64,000 nt of DNA from Tropicimonas sp. IMCC34011 (lineage in GTDB: Bacteria > Pseudomonadota > Alphaproteobacteria > Rhodobacterales > Rhodobacteraceae), in contig NZ_QMEJ01000004.1 of NCBI RefSeq assembly GCF_003390865.1, forward strand, positions 372,001-436,000, in the 5' to 3' direction. Position 1 is the stretch's first letter, and each line of letters starts with the position of its first letter. The translations under genes and the position numbers were made by a program. This document shows, piece after piece, positions 18,020 through 26,662 of this stretch. The notes under the pieces are model-generated. The model ran no database searches and was not told the origin of the DNA. It saw only the letters and a list, made by a program, of their open reading frames with translations.

Positions 18020-20160
18020 CGCACCGCCTCCCGCGCCAGACGCTTGCCCGCGCGCCGCTCCTGAAGCCATGTGATGATCCCCTTTTGCCACCGGGCCATG
18101 CGCTGCTCGGTCTTGCCCGGATTATGAACGAGGTCCGCCTGGTAGAAGGACGGGCAGAGCACCGCCGTGTCGGCGACCTCGCCGCAATTGCCGCAGCCGA
18201 CGCAGGTCTGGTCGATATGGGCGATGGGATCGTCCCTGAGCGGATCGTCCGGCATCTTCAGCGTGAGCGAGGGGCAGCCCGAGAGCCGCATGCAGGCGTG
18301 ATCGCCGGTGCAGACTTCCTCGTCCACGCCGAATTTCGGCCGCTCGACGCGCCGGCCCTCCTTGATCGCCTTGGCCATCAGCGGCTTTTCGCGCCGCTGC
18401 CGGTTCAGCATGCATTCGGAGGATGCCACGATCACCTTCGGACCTTCATGATCCGTCGTCAGCGCCTCGCGCAGCGTGTCCCGCATCTTGCCGACATCGT
18501 AGGTGCGGTCGATCTGACGGACCCAGCCGACGCCGACGCCCTTGAGCGCGTTCGAGATCGGGTTGTTGGTCGCCTTGGTGTCGTTCTTCGCGCGGCTCGA
18601 CAGGATGTCCTGCCCACCGGTCGCGGCGGAGTAGTAGTTGTCGACAACCATGATGACGCCGTCGGACTTGTTGAACACGGCATTGCCGACCGAGGTCGAC
18701 AGGCCGTTATGCCAGAAGCCGCCGTCGCCCATGATGGAGATCGGCCGACGCTCGCCGCCGCCGTCGAACGCCGCGTTGGACGCGGGGCCGAGACCGTAGC
18801 CCATCGTCGTGCCGCCAATCTCGAACGGCGGCATGATGGAGAAGAGGTGGCAGCCGATATCGGCCGTGATCTGGTGCGGGCCCATCTCCTCCTCGACCAT
18901 CTTCATCGCCGCGAAGATCGGGCGCTCGGGACAGCCGGTGCAGAAGCCGGGCGGGCGGCCGGGGACGACCTCCGACAGGTCCGGAACCTCCGGCGGACGA
19001 TTCGGCGCCCGGCCGCGATCGGGCAGCAGATCGCCGCCATGCTTCACGAGGAAGCTCTCGATCCCTTCCAGCATGACCTGGCCGGTATATTCACCGGCCA
19101 TCGGCAGGACGTCCTTGCCGGACACCTTCACCGGGTGCCCCTGCTTGTGGAGAATGGAGCGCAGCGTCTGCTCGATGTAATCGGGCTGGCCCTCCTCGAC
19201 GATCAGGACGGCATCCTTGTCCGCGCAGAAGTCGATGAACTCGTCCTCCACCAGCGGATAGACGACGTTGAGGACGTAGAGCGGGATATCGGTATCGCCG
19301 TGAACGTCGGCGAGGCCGAGCCGCTGAAGCGCGCGGATGACGCCGTTGTACATGCCGCCCTGCAGCACGATCCCGACCTTCTCCTTCTCGGGGCCGAACC
19401 GCTCGTTGAGCTTGTGCGTGCGGATGTAGTCGAGCGCGGCGGGCCACCGCTTCTCGATCTTCTCGTGCTCGTGCTTGAAGGAGGCGGGCGGCAGGACGAT
19501 GCGGTCCGTATCGCGCCGCGGATTGCTCAGAGCATCCTTCACCGTGAGGGACGGCGCGACGTTGTCCTTCGCTTCGAACGCGCCGTGCACGTGGCAGCAG
19601 CGGATCCGCACCTGAAGCATGACGGGGGTATTGGACGCTTCGGAGAGGTCGAATCCGTGCTTCACCGCATCCGTGATCGAGGGGAGGTTCGGACGTGGAT
19701 CGAGCAGCCAGATCTGCGACTTCATCGCGAAGGCGTGGGACCGCTCCTGCATGATGGAGGAGCCTTCGCCGTAATCCTCGCCGACGATGATGAGCGCGCC
19801 GCCCGTCACACCGCCCGAGGCGAGGTTCGCCAGGGCGTCGGAGGCGACGTTCGTGCCGACGGTGGACTTGAAGGTCACCGCGCCGCGGATCGGGTAGTGG
19901 ACGGACGCCGCGAGCATGGCGGCCGCGGCGGCTTCGGAGGCGTTCGCCTCAAACCGGATGCCAAGCTCGCCCATCAGCTCCTCGGCATCGGCGAGCACGT
20001 CCATCAGGTGCGAGATCGGAGCGCCCTGATAGCCGCCGACATAGCCTACCCCGTTTTCGAGCAGCGCCTTGGTGATCGCGAGAATGCCCTCGCCGCGGAA
20101 CGTCTCGCCCGCGCCGATCCTGAGCTGCTCGACTTCTTTCTTGAAAGACCGTTCGGCCAT
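18016..20160 (-). CDS. iorA: Indolepyruvate:ferredoxin oxidoreductase, alpha subunit
   Basis: 714 residues. The N-terminal pyrimidine-binding domain has GVGYVGGYQGAPISHLMDVL, a transketolase-like middle follows, and the TPP domain shows TADIGCHLF, MGYGLGPASNAA, and MGDGGFWHNG with VVDNYYSAATGG downstream (GDG...N). A cysteine-rich tail (CTGDHACMRLSGCPSL and CVGCGNC) is a 4Fe-4S ferredoxin-like module. The enzyme converts aryl-2-oxoacids to acyl-CoA, classically indolepyruvate to indole-3-acetyl-CoA. The ATG at 20160 has GGGGAG six to seven bases before it. A palindrome at 20191 stands in its promoter. Confidence 0.92.
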   Translation of the reverse strand: MAERSFKKEVEQLRIGAGETFRGEGILAITKALLENGVGYVGGYQGAPISHLMDVLADAEELMGELGIRFEANASEAAAAAMLAASVHYPIRGAVTFKSTVGTNVASDALANLASGGVTGGALIIVGEDYGEGSSIMQERSHAFAMKSQIWLLDPRPNLPSITDAVKHGFDLSEASNTPVMLQVRIRCCHVHGAFEAKDNVAPSLTVKDALSNPRRDTDRIVLPPASFKHEHEKIEKRWPAALDYIRTHKLNERFGPEKEKVGIVLQGGMYNGVIRALQRLGLADVHGDTDIPLYVLNVVYPLVEDEFIDFCADKDAVLIVEEGQPDYIEQTLRSILHKQGHPVKVSGKDVLPMAGEYTGQVMLEGIESFLVKHGGDLLPDRGRAPNRPPEVPDLSEVVPGRPPGFCTGCPERPIFAAMKMVEEEMGPHQITADIGCHLFSIMPPFEIGGTTMGYGLGPASNAAFDGGGERRPISIMGDGGFWHNGLSTSVGNAVFNKSDGVIMVVDNYYSAATGGQDILSSRAKNDTKATNNPISNALKGVGVGWVRQIDRTYDVGKMRDTLREALTTDHEGPKVIVASSECMLNRQRREKPLMAKAIKEGRRVERPKFGVDEEVCTGDHACMRLSGCPSLTLKMPDDPLRDDPIAHIDQTCVGCGNCGEVADTAVLCPSFYQADLVHNPGKTEQRMARWQKGIITWLQERRAGKRLAREAVR

Positions 20161-20190
20161 GGTCGTCTCCCCTGGGTCGCTGGGGAAACT

Positions 20191-20210
20191 ATATCCATTT
20201 GCATGTATAT
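20191..20210. promoter_or_regulatory. Palindrome ATATCCAT-TTGC-ATGTATAT upstream of iorA
   Basis: Eight-base arms match at seven of eight positions around TTGC, 31 bp before the iorA start and between it and the upstream marR gene. The core TATCCATTTGCA recurs as TATGCATTTGCA at 21758-21769 ahead of the isatin-hydrolase gene. A regulator binding both would link these two steps. Confidence 0.55.
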
Positions 20211-20256
20211 TGAGAAGGGTGGAATTGCTCGGCGAGCGAGCGCTCGCACGATATGC

Positions 20257-20748
20257 TCAGATTTTGTGCTGCCTGACGTTCTTCAGGACTTTCTGCAAAG
20301 TCCCCACGAAGGCATTGCGCTCCTCCGAGGCGATTCCGGCAAACATTTCCTGGTATTGCGCATGCATAAGGGGCCAGACGCGGCCGAACTCGTCCTGCCC
20401 CATCTCGGTCAGGAAGATCTCCCGGACCCGCGCATCCTCCGCACGGCCCTGCCGCCGGACGAGGCCGGCCTTCTCCATCGCGTCGAGCGTGCGCGACATG
20501 GTCGACTGCTCGGTCACGGCATAGACCGCCAGCTCGTTGATCGTCAGGCCGGGCACGACCGAGAGAATCGCCAGCGTCCGCATCTTCGCGGTGCTGAGGT
20601 TCCGCTCCTTCAGCGCCTCATGCATCTCTGCATTGTAGCGCCCCATGATGCGGTTCATCAGGTACGGCGCGAACTGCCACAGGCCAAGCTCGCCGAGCGT
20701 GCGGTCCGGTGGGGGGATTTCCGGTGCATCGGGCCGATCATCTGCCAT
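20257..20748 (-). CDS. MarR-family transcriptional regulator (second copy)
   Basis: 163 residues with a winged helix: YNAEMHEALKERNLSTAKMRTLAILSVVPGLTINELAVYAVTEQSTMSRTLDAMEKAGLVRRQGRAEDARVREIFLTEMGQDEF is the DNA-binding part in outline, with the recognition helix around TEQSTMSRTLD and the wing at about residues 95-105. It is transcribed with, and 96 bp upstream of, iorA; the palindrome at 20191 lies between them. It is therefore a natural candidate regulator for iorAB and for the isatin-hydrolase-like gene on its other side. Confidence 0.88.
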   Translation of the reverse strand: MADDRPDAPEIPPPDRTLGELGLWQFAPYLMNRIMGRYNAEMHEALKERNLSTAKMRTLAILSVVPGLTINELAVYAVTEQSTMSRTLDAMEKAGLVRRQGRAEDARVREIFLTEMGQDEFGRVWPLMHAQYQEMFAGIASEERNAFVGTLQKVLKNVRQHKI

Positions 20749-20853
20749 GGCGTCTCGTCCTGTCTCGAAAGCGGCGCACGTGGAGGTTTAGGGCCGGGCG
20801 GCCAGAGGCGAAACCGCGAGTGGTCCGGCGTGACCTCGCGTCGCACATGAAAC

Positions 20854-20918
20854 GGGCCGCCACCGCGGCTTTCGCGGAAGCGGCCCGAAATAAGAAGACG
20901 AAGCGCCCGGCCGGGCGC
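20854..20918 (-). terminator. Tandem stem-loops after the isatin-hydrolase-like gene
   Basis: On the minus strand the transcript first forms a perfect 16-base palindrome (20903-20918) followed by a pyrimidine-rich TTCGTCTTCTTATTT stretch. A second stem (GGGCCGC with GCGGCCC, inner CCGCG with CGCGG, 20854-20886) follows. Together they look like a strong double terminator separating this gene from the marR gene. Confidence 0.6.
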
Positions 20919-20924
20919 CCCGGC

Positions 20925-21710
20925 TTACGCGCCGACGATGGCGAGGGCGCGGATCGGGCTGCCGGTGCCGTTCTCGATCTTCAGCGGCGCCGCGATCAGG
21001 ATCGCGCCCTTCGGCGGCAGCTTGTCGAGGTTGGCGAGGCTCGCGAGACCGAAGCAGTTGTCCCGGTGCAGGAAGTTGTGGGCCGGGTACGGCGGGTCCA
21101 TCTCGCCTGCCTTGCCCGCATCGGTGCCGATGCACTGGGTGCCCCACCCGACTATCTTCTTGGACAGCAGGTACTCCACGCATTCCGGTGTCGGTCCGGG
21201 GGAGTGGGGGCCGTTCTCGTCGGCGTTGAGATACGCATCCTCATCCCCGGCGCGGCGGTCCCAGTCGGTGCGCATGACGACCCATTCGCCTTCGCCGATC
21301 TCGCCGTTCTCGGCTTCCCACTTCTTGACGAAGTCGGGCGTCAGGAGGAAATCGTGATCCGCCTCGGATTCCTTGGAGCAGTCGATCACGTTGACGGGCG
21401 CGACGACGCGCTGGATGTCGAGGCTGTCGGTGTAGCCCTCTTCGTAATCCTTGCCGGTGATCCAGTGGTGCGGCGCGTCGAAGTGGGTCCCGGAATGCTC
21501 GCCGAGCTTCAGCCAGTTCCAGGCGAAGAACGGGCCGTCCTCGTCATATTCGCTGATCTTGTGAATCTCGACCGGCGGCGTGTTCTTCGCGAAATCGGGC
21601 GGCAGCTTGAGAAGCGGCGTCTTGGGGCCAAGCGTCCCCGACAGGTCGACCACGCGGATTTCGCCGCTCAAGAGCTTGGCGCCCAGTTGCTTGATAAGAT
21701 CTGCGGACAT
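20925..21710 (-). CDS. Isatin hydrolase-like cyclase-family metal hydrolase
   Basis: 261 residues of the cyclase/KynB fold. The metal-binding motif HSGTHFDAPHHW lies at residues 72-83, and the later WGTQCIGTDAG and FLHRDNCFGLASLANLDKLP segments line the active site. From memory, the sequence is very close throughout to the biochemically and structurally studied isatin hydrolase of Labrenzia, which opens the isatin lactam to isatinate with Mn2+; no alignment was run. The ATG at 21710 has GGGAG six bases upstream. A long reading from 21770 is unlikely. The neighbouring iorAB and aminobenzoyl-CoA enzyme support an indole role; kynurenine formamidase is the main alternative in this fold. Confidence 0.85.
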   Translation of the reverse strand: MSADLIKQLGAKLLSGEIRVVDLSGTLGPKTPLLKLPPDFAKNTPPVEIHKISEYDEDGPFFAWNWLKLGEHSGTHFDAPHHWITGKDYEEGYTDSLDIQRVVAPVNVIDCSKESEADHDFLLTPDFVKKWEAENGEIGEGEWVVMRTDWDRRAGDEDAYLNADENGPHSPGPTPECVEYLLSKKIVGWGTQCIGTDAGKAGEMDPPYPAHNFLHRDNCFGLASLANLDKLPPKGAILIAAPLKIENGTGSPIRALAIVGA

Positions 21711-21757
21711 GGAGAACTCCCTGGTCTGTCTCGTTCGGCCGAAGCGTAACCGAGGCG

Positions 21758-21769
21758 TATGCATTTGCA
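21758..21769 (+). promoter_or_regulatory. Operator-like site TATGCATTTGCA
   Basis: This 12-mer in the 230-bp promoter region of the isatin-hydrolase-like gene agrees at eleven of twelve positions with the core of the palindrome at 20191-20210. A looser relative, ATACGTAAATGCCTAT, overlaps the start of the gntR gene at 22629-22644. Either MarR copy 2 or the GntR protein could be the binder. Confidence 0.45.
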
Positions 21770-21940
21770 AGATTTAATGCCGCGCGGTCGCGCTTCGCCT
21801 GCGCTGCCGCACAAAGTTGCGGCACGGGCCACCCGTCGCGGGCGGATCACGTTCGGGGAACAGGCGCATCGCCGCTGCCAGGATCCCGGAACGATGCCGG
21901 CCTTGATCTGAATTGCCGTGCGAACCTCGCCGAGCCGGCG

Positions 21941-22630
21941 TCAGTTTCCGCCCTGCAGGACGTCCGCGAGAAGCGATTGCGTCGCGAGGATATCGCCGTA
22001 CACGGTGTCCCGGAACTTCTCCCGATCCCCCTCGGCGAGGGCATCGAGCATGATCTTGTGGTACTTCGCGAAGTCCTGCGCGTAGCTCGTCTTCAGAAGC
22101 TCGCCCATCCGGTCGGACAGGAAGCGGACATAGGCGCCGCTTCGGAGCCAGAGGTTCTCGATCTGACTGACGAGAACCGGGCTGTCCGCGGCTTCGTAGA
22201 TGAAGAAGTGAAAATCCCGGTTCGCGCCCAGCATCGCGGAGATGCGTCCGGCCAGTCCCTCCGCCTCATGACGGGTCTGGAGGGCCTGCAACTCGCCCTG
22301 GCGCGTGCGCAATGTATCGAAGGCGAGGTCCGCCGCGGCCGGCTCGATGATGCCGCGGGCCCTGGTGATGTCCAGGAACTCGGCCACGTCGATGGCCGGC
22401 ACGTACGCGGTGCCCGACGTGGAGATGCGCAGCGCATTCTCCGCGGCCAGCCGTCTGAGCGCCTCCCGTATCGGCATGTGGGAGGTGTTGAACTTCTCGG
22501 CCAGCGCGGAAATCGTGAAGGATTCACCGGCCTCGAACACGCCGCTGATCAAGGCTTCGCGAAGTTGCGAATAGACCTGATCCTGCACCGTCCTGCGTGC
22601 GCCGACTGGCTGGAAGGTGGGTAGTGCCAT
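21941..22630 (-). CDS. GntR-family regulator, FadR subfamily (FCD domain), copy 1
   Basis: 229 residues. The N-terminal winged helix has VYSQLREALISGVFEAG and SHMPIREALRRLAAENAL, the classic GntR recognition region. The C-terminal all-helical FCD domain follows, with the DFHFFIYEAA His and a late H-type ligand pattern (AKYHKIM) that in many members binds a metal and a carboxylic acid effector. The start at 22630 lies beside a CATTT-containing inverted sequence, which may be its own control site. It separates the isatin-hydrolase region from the DAO/RidA region and could govern either. Confidence 0.88.
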   Translation of the reverse strand: MALPTFQPVGARRTVQDQVYSQLREALISGVFEAGESFTISALAEKFNTSHMPIREALRRLAAENALRISTSGTAYVPAIDVAEFLDITRARGIIEPAAADLAFDTLRTRQGELQALQTRHEAEGLAGRISAMLGANRDFHFFIYEAADSPVLVSQIENLWLRSGAYVRFLSDRMGELLKTSYAQDFAKYHKIMLDALAEGDREKFRDTVYGDILATQSLLADVLQGGN

Positions 22631-22640
22631 ACGTAAATGC

Positions 22641-22736
22641 CTATCTCAGGTCCGGATCGAGGCGGTCTCGAAGCAAATCGCCGAGCGCGCCCAAGCTGAC
22701 AAGCAGAATTACGAGCGCGGCCGCCGGAAAAGAAAT
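22641..22736 (-). pseudogene. Relic of a DppC-type ABC permease (last 31 codons)
   Basis: Just upstream of gntR, one minus-strand frame ending in TAG at 22641 reads SFPAAALVILLVSLGALGD and then LLRDRLDPDLR. This matches the conserved end of dipeptide/oligopeptide permeases (LTVLGFNLLGDGLHDALDPKD in the intact copy at 41084). No membrane-permease coding sequence precedes it; the residues before it do not fit, and the ridA-like gene occupies the upstream DNA. It has no start codon. It is best read as the remnant of a deleted transporter operon that was transcribed in the ridA direction. Confidence 0.6.
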
Positions 22737-22861
22737 ATCCGTACCCGACCTTGATCTAGGTGCCAAGGCGGAGGCGGGCGCGGACGGCTGACGTGGTCTC
22801 CCGGCGCGTGGCCCCGCATCCGGGAGGAGGAGATCGCGAGAGCGTCCCCTCCGCCCCGGTC

Positions 22862-23239
22862 TTACTTGGAGACGCGAGCCACGACCTCGATCTCGACCTT
22901 GATTTCGTCGTTGACGAAGCCGCAGGTGATCGTGGTGTTGGTCGGGCGCGGATCCTCGAAGACGGTCCCGAGATGCTTGGCGATGGGAACGATATCCTCG
23001 CGCCGCGCGGCATAGACGCGGAGGGAGACGATGTCCTTCAGCGTCCCGCCGGCCTTCTCCATCGTGTCGGAGATGATCTCTAGGGCCTTCACGGTCTGGG
23101 CGACGGCGTCGTCCGCGTCGGTCTCTCCCTCGACGTAGCCGGCCGTGCCGGAGATGAAGACCCACTCCCCGTCGACGACGGCGCGGGAATATCCCCCGAT
23201 CTTCTCGAAGGGGGAGCCGGACGAAATGGCGTAACGCAA
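22862..23239 (-). CDS. RidA/YjgF-family protein, second copy
   Basis: 125 residues, starting at TTG 23239 with GGAG eight bases before it; no in-frame ATG fits. Core segments are RAVVDGEWVFISGTAGYV, ALEIISDTMEKAGGTLKDIV and FVNDEIKVEIEVVARV, the usual enamine/imine deaminase framework. It is divergent from a DAO-type flavoenzyme whose reaction would release imines, an obvious partnership. The intergenic DNA has TTGATCAA and TTGATA...TATCAA elements related to the GntR-type sites seen at 32586. It differs clearly from the copy at 14796. Confidence 0.85.
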   Translation of the reverse strand: MRYAISSGSPFEKIGGYSRAVVDGEWVFISGTAGYVEGETDADDAVAQTVKALEIISDTMEKAGGTLKDIVSLRVYAARREDIVPIAKHLGTVFEDPRPTNTTITCGFVNDEIKVEIEVVARVSK

Positions 23240-23260
23240 GGGCGATCTCCAGTTCAGTAT

Positions 23261-23289
23261 TTGATCAATTGATATCGACAGCGTATCAA
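23261..23289. promoter_or_regulatory. TTGATCAA and TTGATA-N9-TATCAA elements in divergent promoter
   Basis: The 85-bp region between the TTG of the RidA gene and the flavoenzyme start contains a perfect TTGATCAA palindrome (23261-23268) and TTGATA (23269-23274) opposite TATCAA (23284-23289). The half-sites equal those of the tighter palindrome at 32586-32602, but the spacing is 9 rather than 3 bases, so this is a weaker candidate for the same regulator. Confidence 0.4.
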
Positions 23290-23324
23290 GAGCCTGAACG
23301 AGACGCAACGGAATGGAGCGGGAC

Positions 23325-24626
23325 ATGACCGCGAGCCCCGACATGCAGGATACGCTCTGGCGCCGCACCCAGAGAGACCGCTTCGACGGGACCCGGTCCC
23401 TGCCGGACAGCGTCCGCGTCGCCATCGTCGGCGGCGGCTTCACCGGGATGACCGCCGCGCGCGCCCTCGCCCGGCAGGGCGTCGAGACGGTCGTGCTCGA
23501 AGCAGGCCGCCTCGGCGAGGGTGCGAGCGGCCAGAATGCCGGCTTCGTCGTGCCGAACTTTGCGCTCGGCGCACCGGATGTCGTGCTCGAGAAGCTGGGC
23601 GAAGAGAGGGGAGCCCAGCTCCTCGATCTCGTGGCGGGCGGGGCCGATCGCGTCTTCACCATCGCCGCTGAGGAGCAGATCCTGTGCGACGCGGCCCAGA
23701 CGGGCTGGCTCAATCCCTGCACCACCGATACCGAGGCCGACATGCTGCGCAAGCGCGCCGAATACTGGCGCTCCCGCGGCCGTCCGGTGCGCTTTCTGGG
23801 CCGCGAGGAGATCCGCGCGCAGACCGGAATGGGCGTTTACCGCGGCGCGCTGCTCGACGAGTCGGGAGGCACGATACATCCGCTCGACTATCTCACCGGC
23901 CTCGCCCGCGCCGTCGAGAAGGCCGGCGGTGCCGTTCTGGAGAACAGCCCCGTCCAGAAGATCGCATCCGAGGGCGGTGGCTATGCGATCACCCTTGCAG
24001 GCGGCGAGCGCCTGGCCGCTTCTTCCGTGCTTCTGTGCACCAATGCCTTCACCGGCGGGGCCGCGGCGAAACTCGGCAAGACCACCGTTCCCCTGCGCGT
24101 CTACCAGGTTGCGACGGAGCCGCTGGACGCCGAAACCGTGGCCCGCATCGCGCCGGATCGCCGGCCTGTCGGGGACACCCGCAAGAACCTCTTCACCTAT
24201 CGCCTCGACCGGGACAATCGCCTGATCTCGGGCGGTATGGCCGCCATTCCGATCGGCGCGAAGGCCCGCCTGTCGCGCGTGATCACTGAGCGCCTGGCCG
24301 AGGAGCTTTCCCTTCCCGAGGTTCCGAACGCCGAAGTCGCGTGGACGGGCGTCGCCGCTCTGACCACCGACTTCCTGCCGCGGATCATGCGCTTCGGCCC
24401 GAACTACTTCGGCGGGATCGGCTGCAATGGCCGGGGCATCGCGATGACCGCGCAGCTGGGTGAGACGCTGGCCCGCGCCGCCCTCGGTGCCGACGCGGAA
24501 AGCCTGCCGATTCCGCTGCGGTCCGCCCGCCGCATCCCGTTCCATGCTGCGACCCCCCTCGCGGCCTCGGCCGGGCTAATCAAGGCCCGTCTCACCGACC
24601 GCCTTTCTTCCCTCACTCGGACCTGA
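23325..24626 (+). CDS. DAO-family FAD-dependent oxidoreductase
   Basis: 433 residues. The dinucleotide motif VAIVGGGFTGMTAARALARQG is near residue 34, followed by a GEGASGQNAGFV segment typical of glycine/D-amino-acid/gamma-glutamylputrescine oxidase relatives (PuuB type), and a C-terminal GGIGCNGRGIAMT loop near the flavin. It would oxidise an amine or imino acid at the C-N bond, giving an imine that the divergently encoded RidA could hydrolyse. The ATG at 23325 has GGAG six bases upstream; an earlier ATG at 23313 lacks this. It is followed after 2 bp by the alpha/beta hydrolase gene and then an aminotransferase, forming one operon. Confidence 0.88.
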   Translation: MTASPDMQDTLWRRTQRDRFDGTRSLPDSVRVAIVGGGFTGMTAARALARQGVETVVLEAGRLGEGASGQNAGFVVPNFALGAPDVVLEKLGEERGAQLLDLVAGGADRVFTIAAEEQILCDAAQTGWLNPCTTDTEADMLRKRAEYWRSRGRPVRFLGREEIRAQTGMGVYRGALLDESGGTIHPLDYLTGLARAVEKAGGAVLENSPVQKIASEGGGYAITLAGGERLAASSVLLCTNAFTGGAAAKLGKTTVPLRVYQVATEPLDAETVARIAPDRRPVGDTRKNLFTYRLDRDNRLISGGMAAIPIGAKARLSRVITERLAEELSLPEVPNAEVAWTGVAALTTDFLPRIMRFGPNYFGGIGCNGRGIAMTAQLGETLARAALGADAESLPIPLRSARRIPFHAATPLAASAGLIKARLTDRLSSLTRT

Positions 24627-24628
24627 GC

Positions 24629-26641
24629 ATGGCCAACGCCCGGATCGTCTCGCTGAGCATCGACCGCGACACCCCCTTTGCCGGCGGTGCGCCCTTCGGA
24701 GGAACCGGTGCCTACCGGCTGATCGCCGGACGTGCCGAGATCGCGATACGTCCCGATGCGATTGGCGCGGACGGTATCTACGAAGCAGGCCTCATCGAGA
24801 CCGGGGCCGACGGATTGATCCGTGCGGAGACTGACGTCTTCATCCTGACGCCCGCGGACGCGGCGAAGGGCAATCGCACGCTGGTTTTCGAGTTCATCAA
24901 CCGCGGCAACAAGCGCGCCCTGCAATTCTTCAATCAGGGCACGCCGGGCAACACCCCAGAGTCGCTGGCAGATGCCGGGAACGGCTGGCTGATGGAGGCG
25001 GGCTACACCCTCGTCGTCGCCGCCTGGCAGGGCGACGTGCTGCGCGGCGACGGCCGCATGACGATCCGCGTTCCGGGATACTCGGACGACGCGCCGACGC
25101 GGATCGCCGCCGAGTTCATCGTCGAGGACGAGAAGACATCCTTCCTGCCGCTCTCCACCAAGACGGGGACCCGGTCCTATCCCGCCGCCACGCTGGCCAC
25201 CTCGGCCGCCCGCCTCACCCGGCGGCGCTACCCGGATGCGCCCCGCGAGAAGATCGCATCCGATGCCTTCGCCTTCGAGCGGATCGACGGGGATGCCGCC
25301 GGCCTCGGCGGGGGGGACATCATGGCCGCCGAGCAGGCCATCGTGCCCTGTGCGCGCCATATCCGGCTGGACGGCGGCTTCGTTCCGGGCTGGATCTACG
25401 AGCTGGAATATGACGCGACGGGCGCCATCGCGCTCGACATGGGCTTCGTCGCGGTCGCCGAGATCGTTGCCTTCCTGCGCGACGAGACGGGCGATGCGAA
25501 CCCGCTCTCCGGCGCCCTCACGCACACCATCGGCTGGGGCCGGTCGCAGGCCGGTCGCGCGATCCGGGACTTCATCTGGCGCGGCTTCAACGTCGCCAGC
25601 AGCGGCGCACGCGTGTTCGACGGGATGATCCCGCACATCTCGGGCGGCGGGAAGACCAACATGAACCGCTTCACCAACCTCGTCGTCGCCGCCTCTCGGG
25701 ATCATGAGGACCAACTGAACCCGTCAGACCGCTTTCCCTTTTCCTACGCCCGTTCGACGGACCACCTGACCGGGCGGGACGATGCCATCCTGAAGCGCCC
25801 GGACACGGATCCCTTGGTGATCCACACCCATACCGCCTCCGAATACTGGTACAGGCGCGGCTCCCTCGTCCACACGGATACACAAGGGAACGATCTGGAG
25901 CAGCCCGAGACCGTCCGGATCTACACCTGGGCGAGTTCGCAGCACTGGGCGGACACCCGTGCCGCGAAGCCAGTGAAGGGTCCGTGCCGGGAGCTGCTCA
26001 ACAACGTCTATACCGCGCCGTTCTTTCCGGCGACGCTCCGCCTCATGCGGGACTGGATCGCGGAGGGCATCGCGCCGCCGCCCTCCCGCATTCCGCTCCG
26101 CTCGGATGAGACCCTGGTCGACGTGGAGAGCTACCGCGAGCGCTTTCCGGAGCTTCCGGGCGTCATCCTGCCCACCCATGCGAACGCCCTGCCCCTCGTG
26201 GAGTACGGCGACAGGTTCGACGACGGCGGTGCCATCACTTGGCCGCCGCAGGTGGACGAAAGCCGGGCCTATGCCGTCCTCGTGCCGGCTCCCGATGCCA
26301 TGGGCAACGACACCGCCGGTCTCAAGGCGCCGATGGTGGAGGCTCCGCTCGGCACCTACACGGGATGGAACCTGCGCGGGCGCGGCCATGGCCACGGAAT
26401 GCTCTTTTCCTTCATGGGGAGCTACATTCCCCTGCCCGAGATTCCGCAGGAGGCGGAGCTGACCGGCGATCCGCGCCCTGCCATCACGGCGCTCTACCCC
26501 TCGCCCGAGGATTACAGCTCCGCCATCGCCGCTTCTGCCGAACGCCTGGTCGCGGAGGGCTTCCTCGAGCCGGATGCCACCGCCCTTTTCACCGAGCTTG
26601 CGCGCGCCTATGGGCGCGTCAACCACATTCACCGATTCTGA
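24629..26641 (+). CDS. Alpha/beta hydrolase domain-containing protein (Abhydrolase_10 type)
   Basis: 670 residues without a signal peptide. A nucleophile elbow of the form G-x-S-x-x-G is seen in WGRSQAGRAIRDF at about residue 308, and early VFEFINRGNKRALQFFN and late GRGHGHGMLFSF segments are recognisable for a large, poorly known hydrolase family (Abhydrolase_10). An esterase or amidase is most probable. It is tightly packed between the DAO flavoenzyme (2 bp) and an aminotransferase (21 bp), so it likely processes an ester or amide form of the same substrate. The function is otherwise unknown. Confidence 0.75.
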   Translation: MANARIVSLSIDRDTPFAGGAPFGGTGAYRLIAGRAEIAIRPDAIGADGIYEAGLIETGADGLIRAETDVFILTPADAAKGNRTLVFEFINRGNKRALQFFNQGTPGNTPESLADAGNGWLMEAGYTLVVAAWQGDVLRGDGRMTIRVPGYSDDAPTRIAAEFIVEDEKTSFLPLSTKTGTRSYPAATLATSAARLTRRRYPDAPREKIASDAFAFERIDGDAAGLGGGDIMAAEQAIVPCARHIRLDGGFVPGWIYELEYDATGAIALDMGFVAVAEIVAFLRDETGDANPLSGALTHTIGWGRSQAGRAIRDFIWRGFNVASSGARVFDGMIPHISGGGKTNMNRFTNLVVAASRDHEDQLNPSDRFPFSYARSTDHLTGRDDAILKRPDTDPLVIHTHTASEYWYRRGSLVHTDTQGNDLEQPETVRIYTWASSQHWADTRAAKPVKGPCRELLNNVYTAPFFPATLRLMRDWIAEGIAPPPSRIPLRSDETLVDVESYRERFPELPGVILPTHANALPLVEYGDRFDDGGAITWPPQVDESRAYAVLVPAPDAMGNDTAGLKAPMVEAPLGTYTGWNLRGRGHGHGMLFSFMGSYIPLPEIPQEAELTGDPRPAITALYPSPEDYSSAIAASAERLVAEGFLEPDATALFTELARAYGRVNHIHRF

Positions 26642-26662
26642 ACCAGAGGCCCCGAGTTCCAC

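Noticed and set aside
18085-20850. A very long open frame on the plus strand opposite iorA and marR
   Set aside because: Lies wholly antisense to genes with full motif sets; its composition is the Arg/Asp/Gly/Val mix produced by the complement of high-GC codons, with no domain seen.
22737-23165. Extension of the DppC relic frame upstream
   Set aside because: It is the alternate-frame shadow of the RidA gene; permease similarity stops near 22736.
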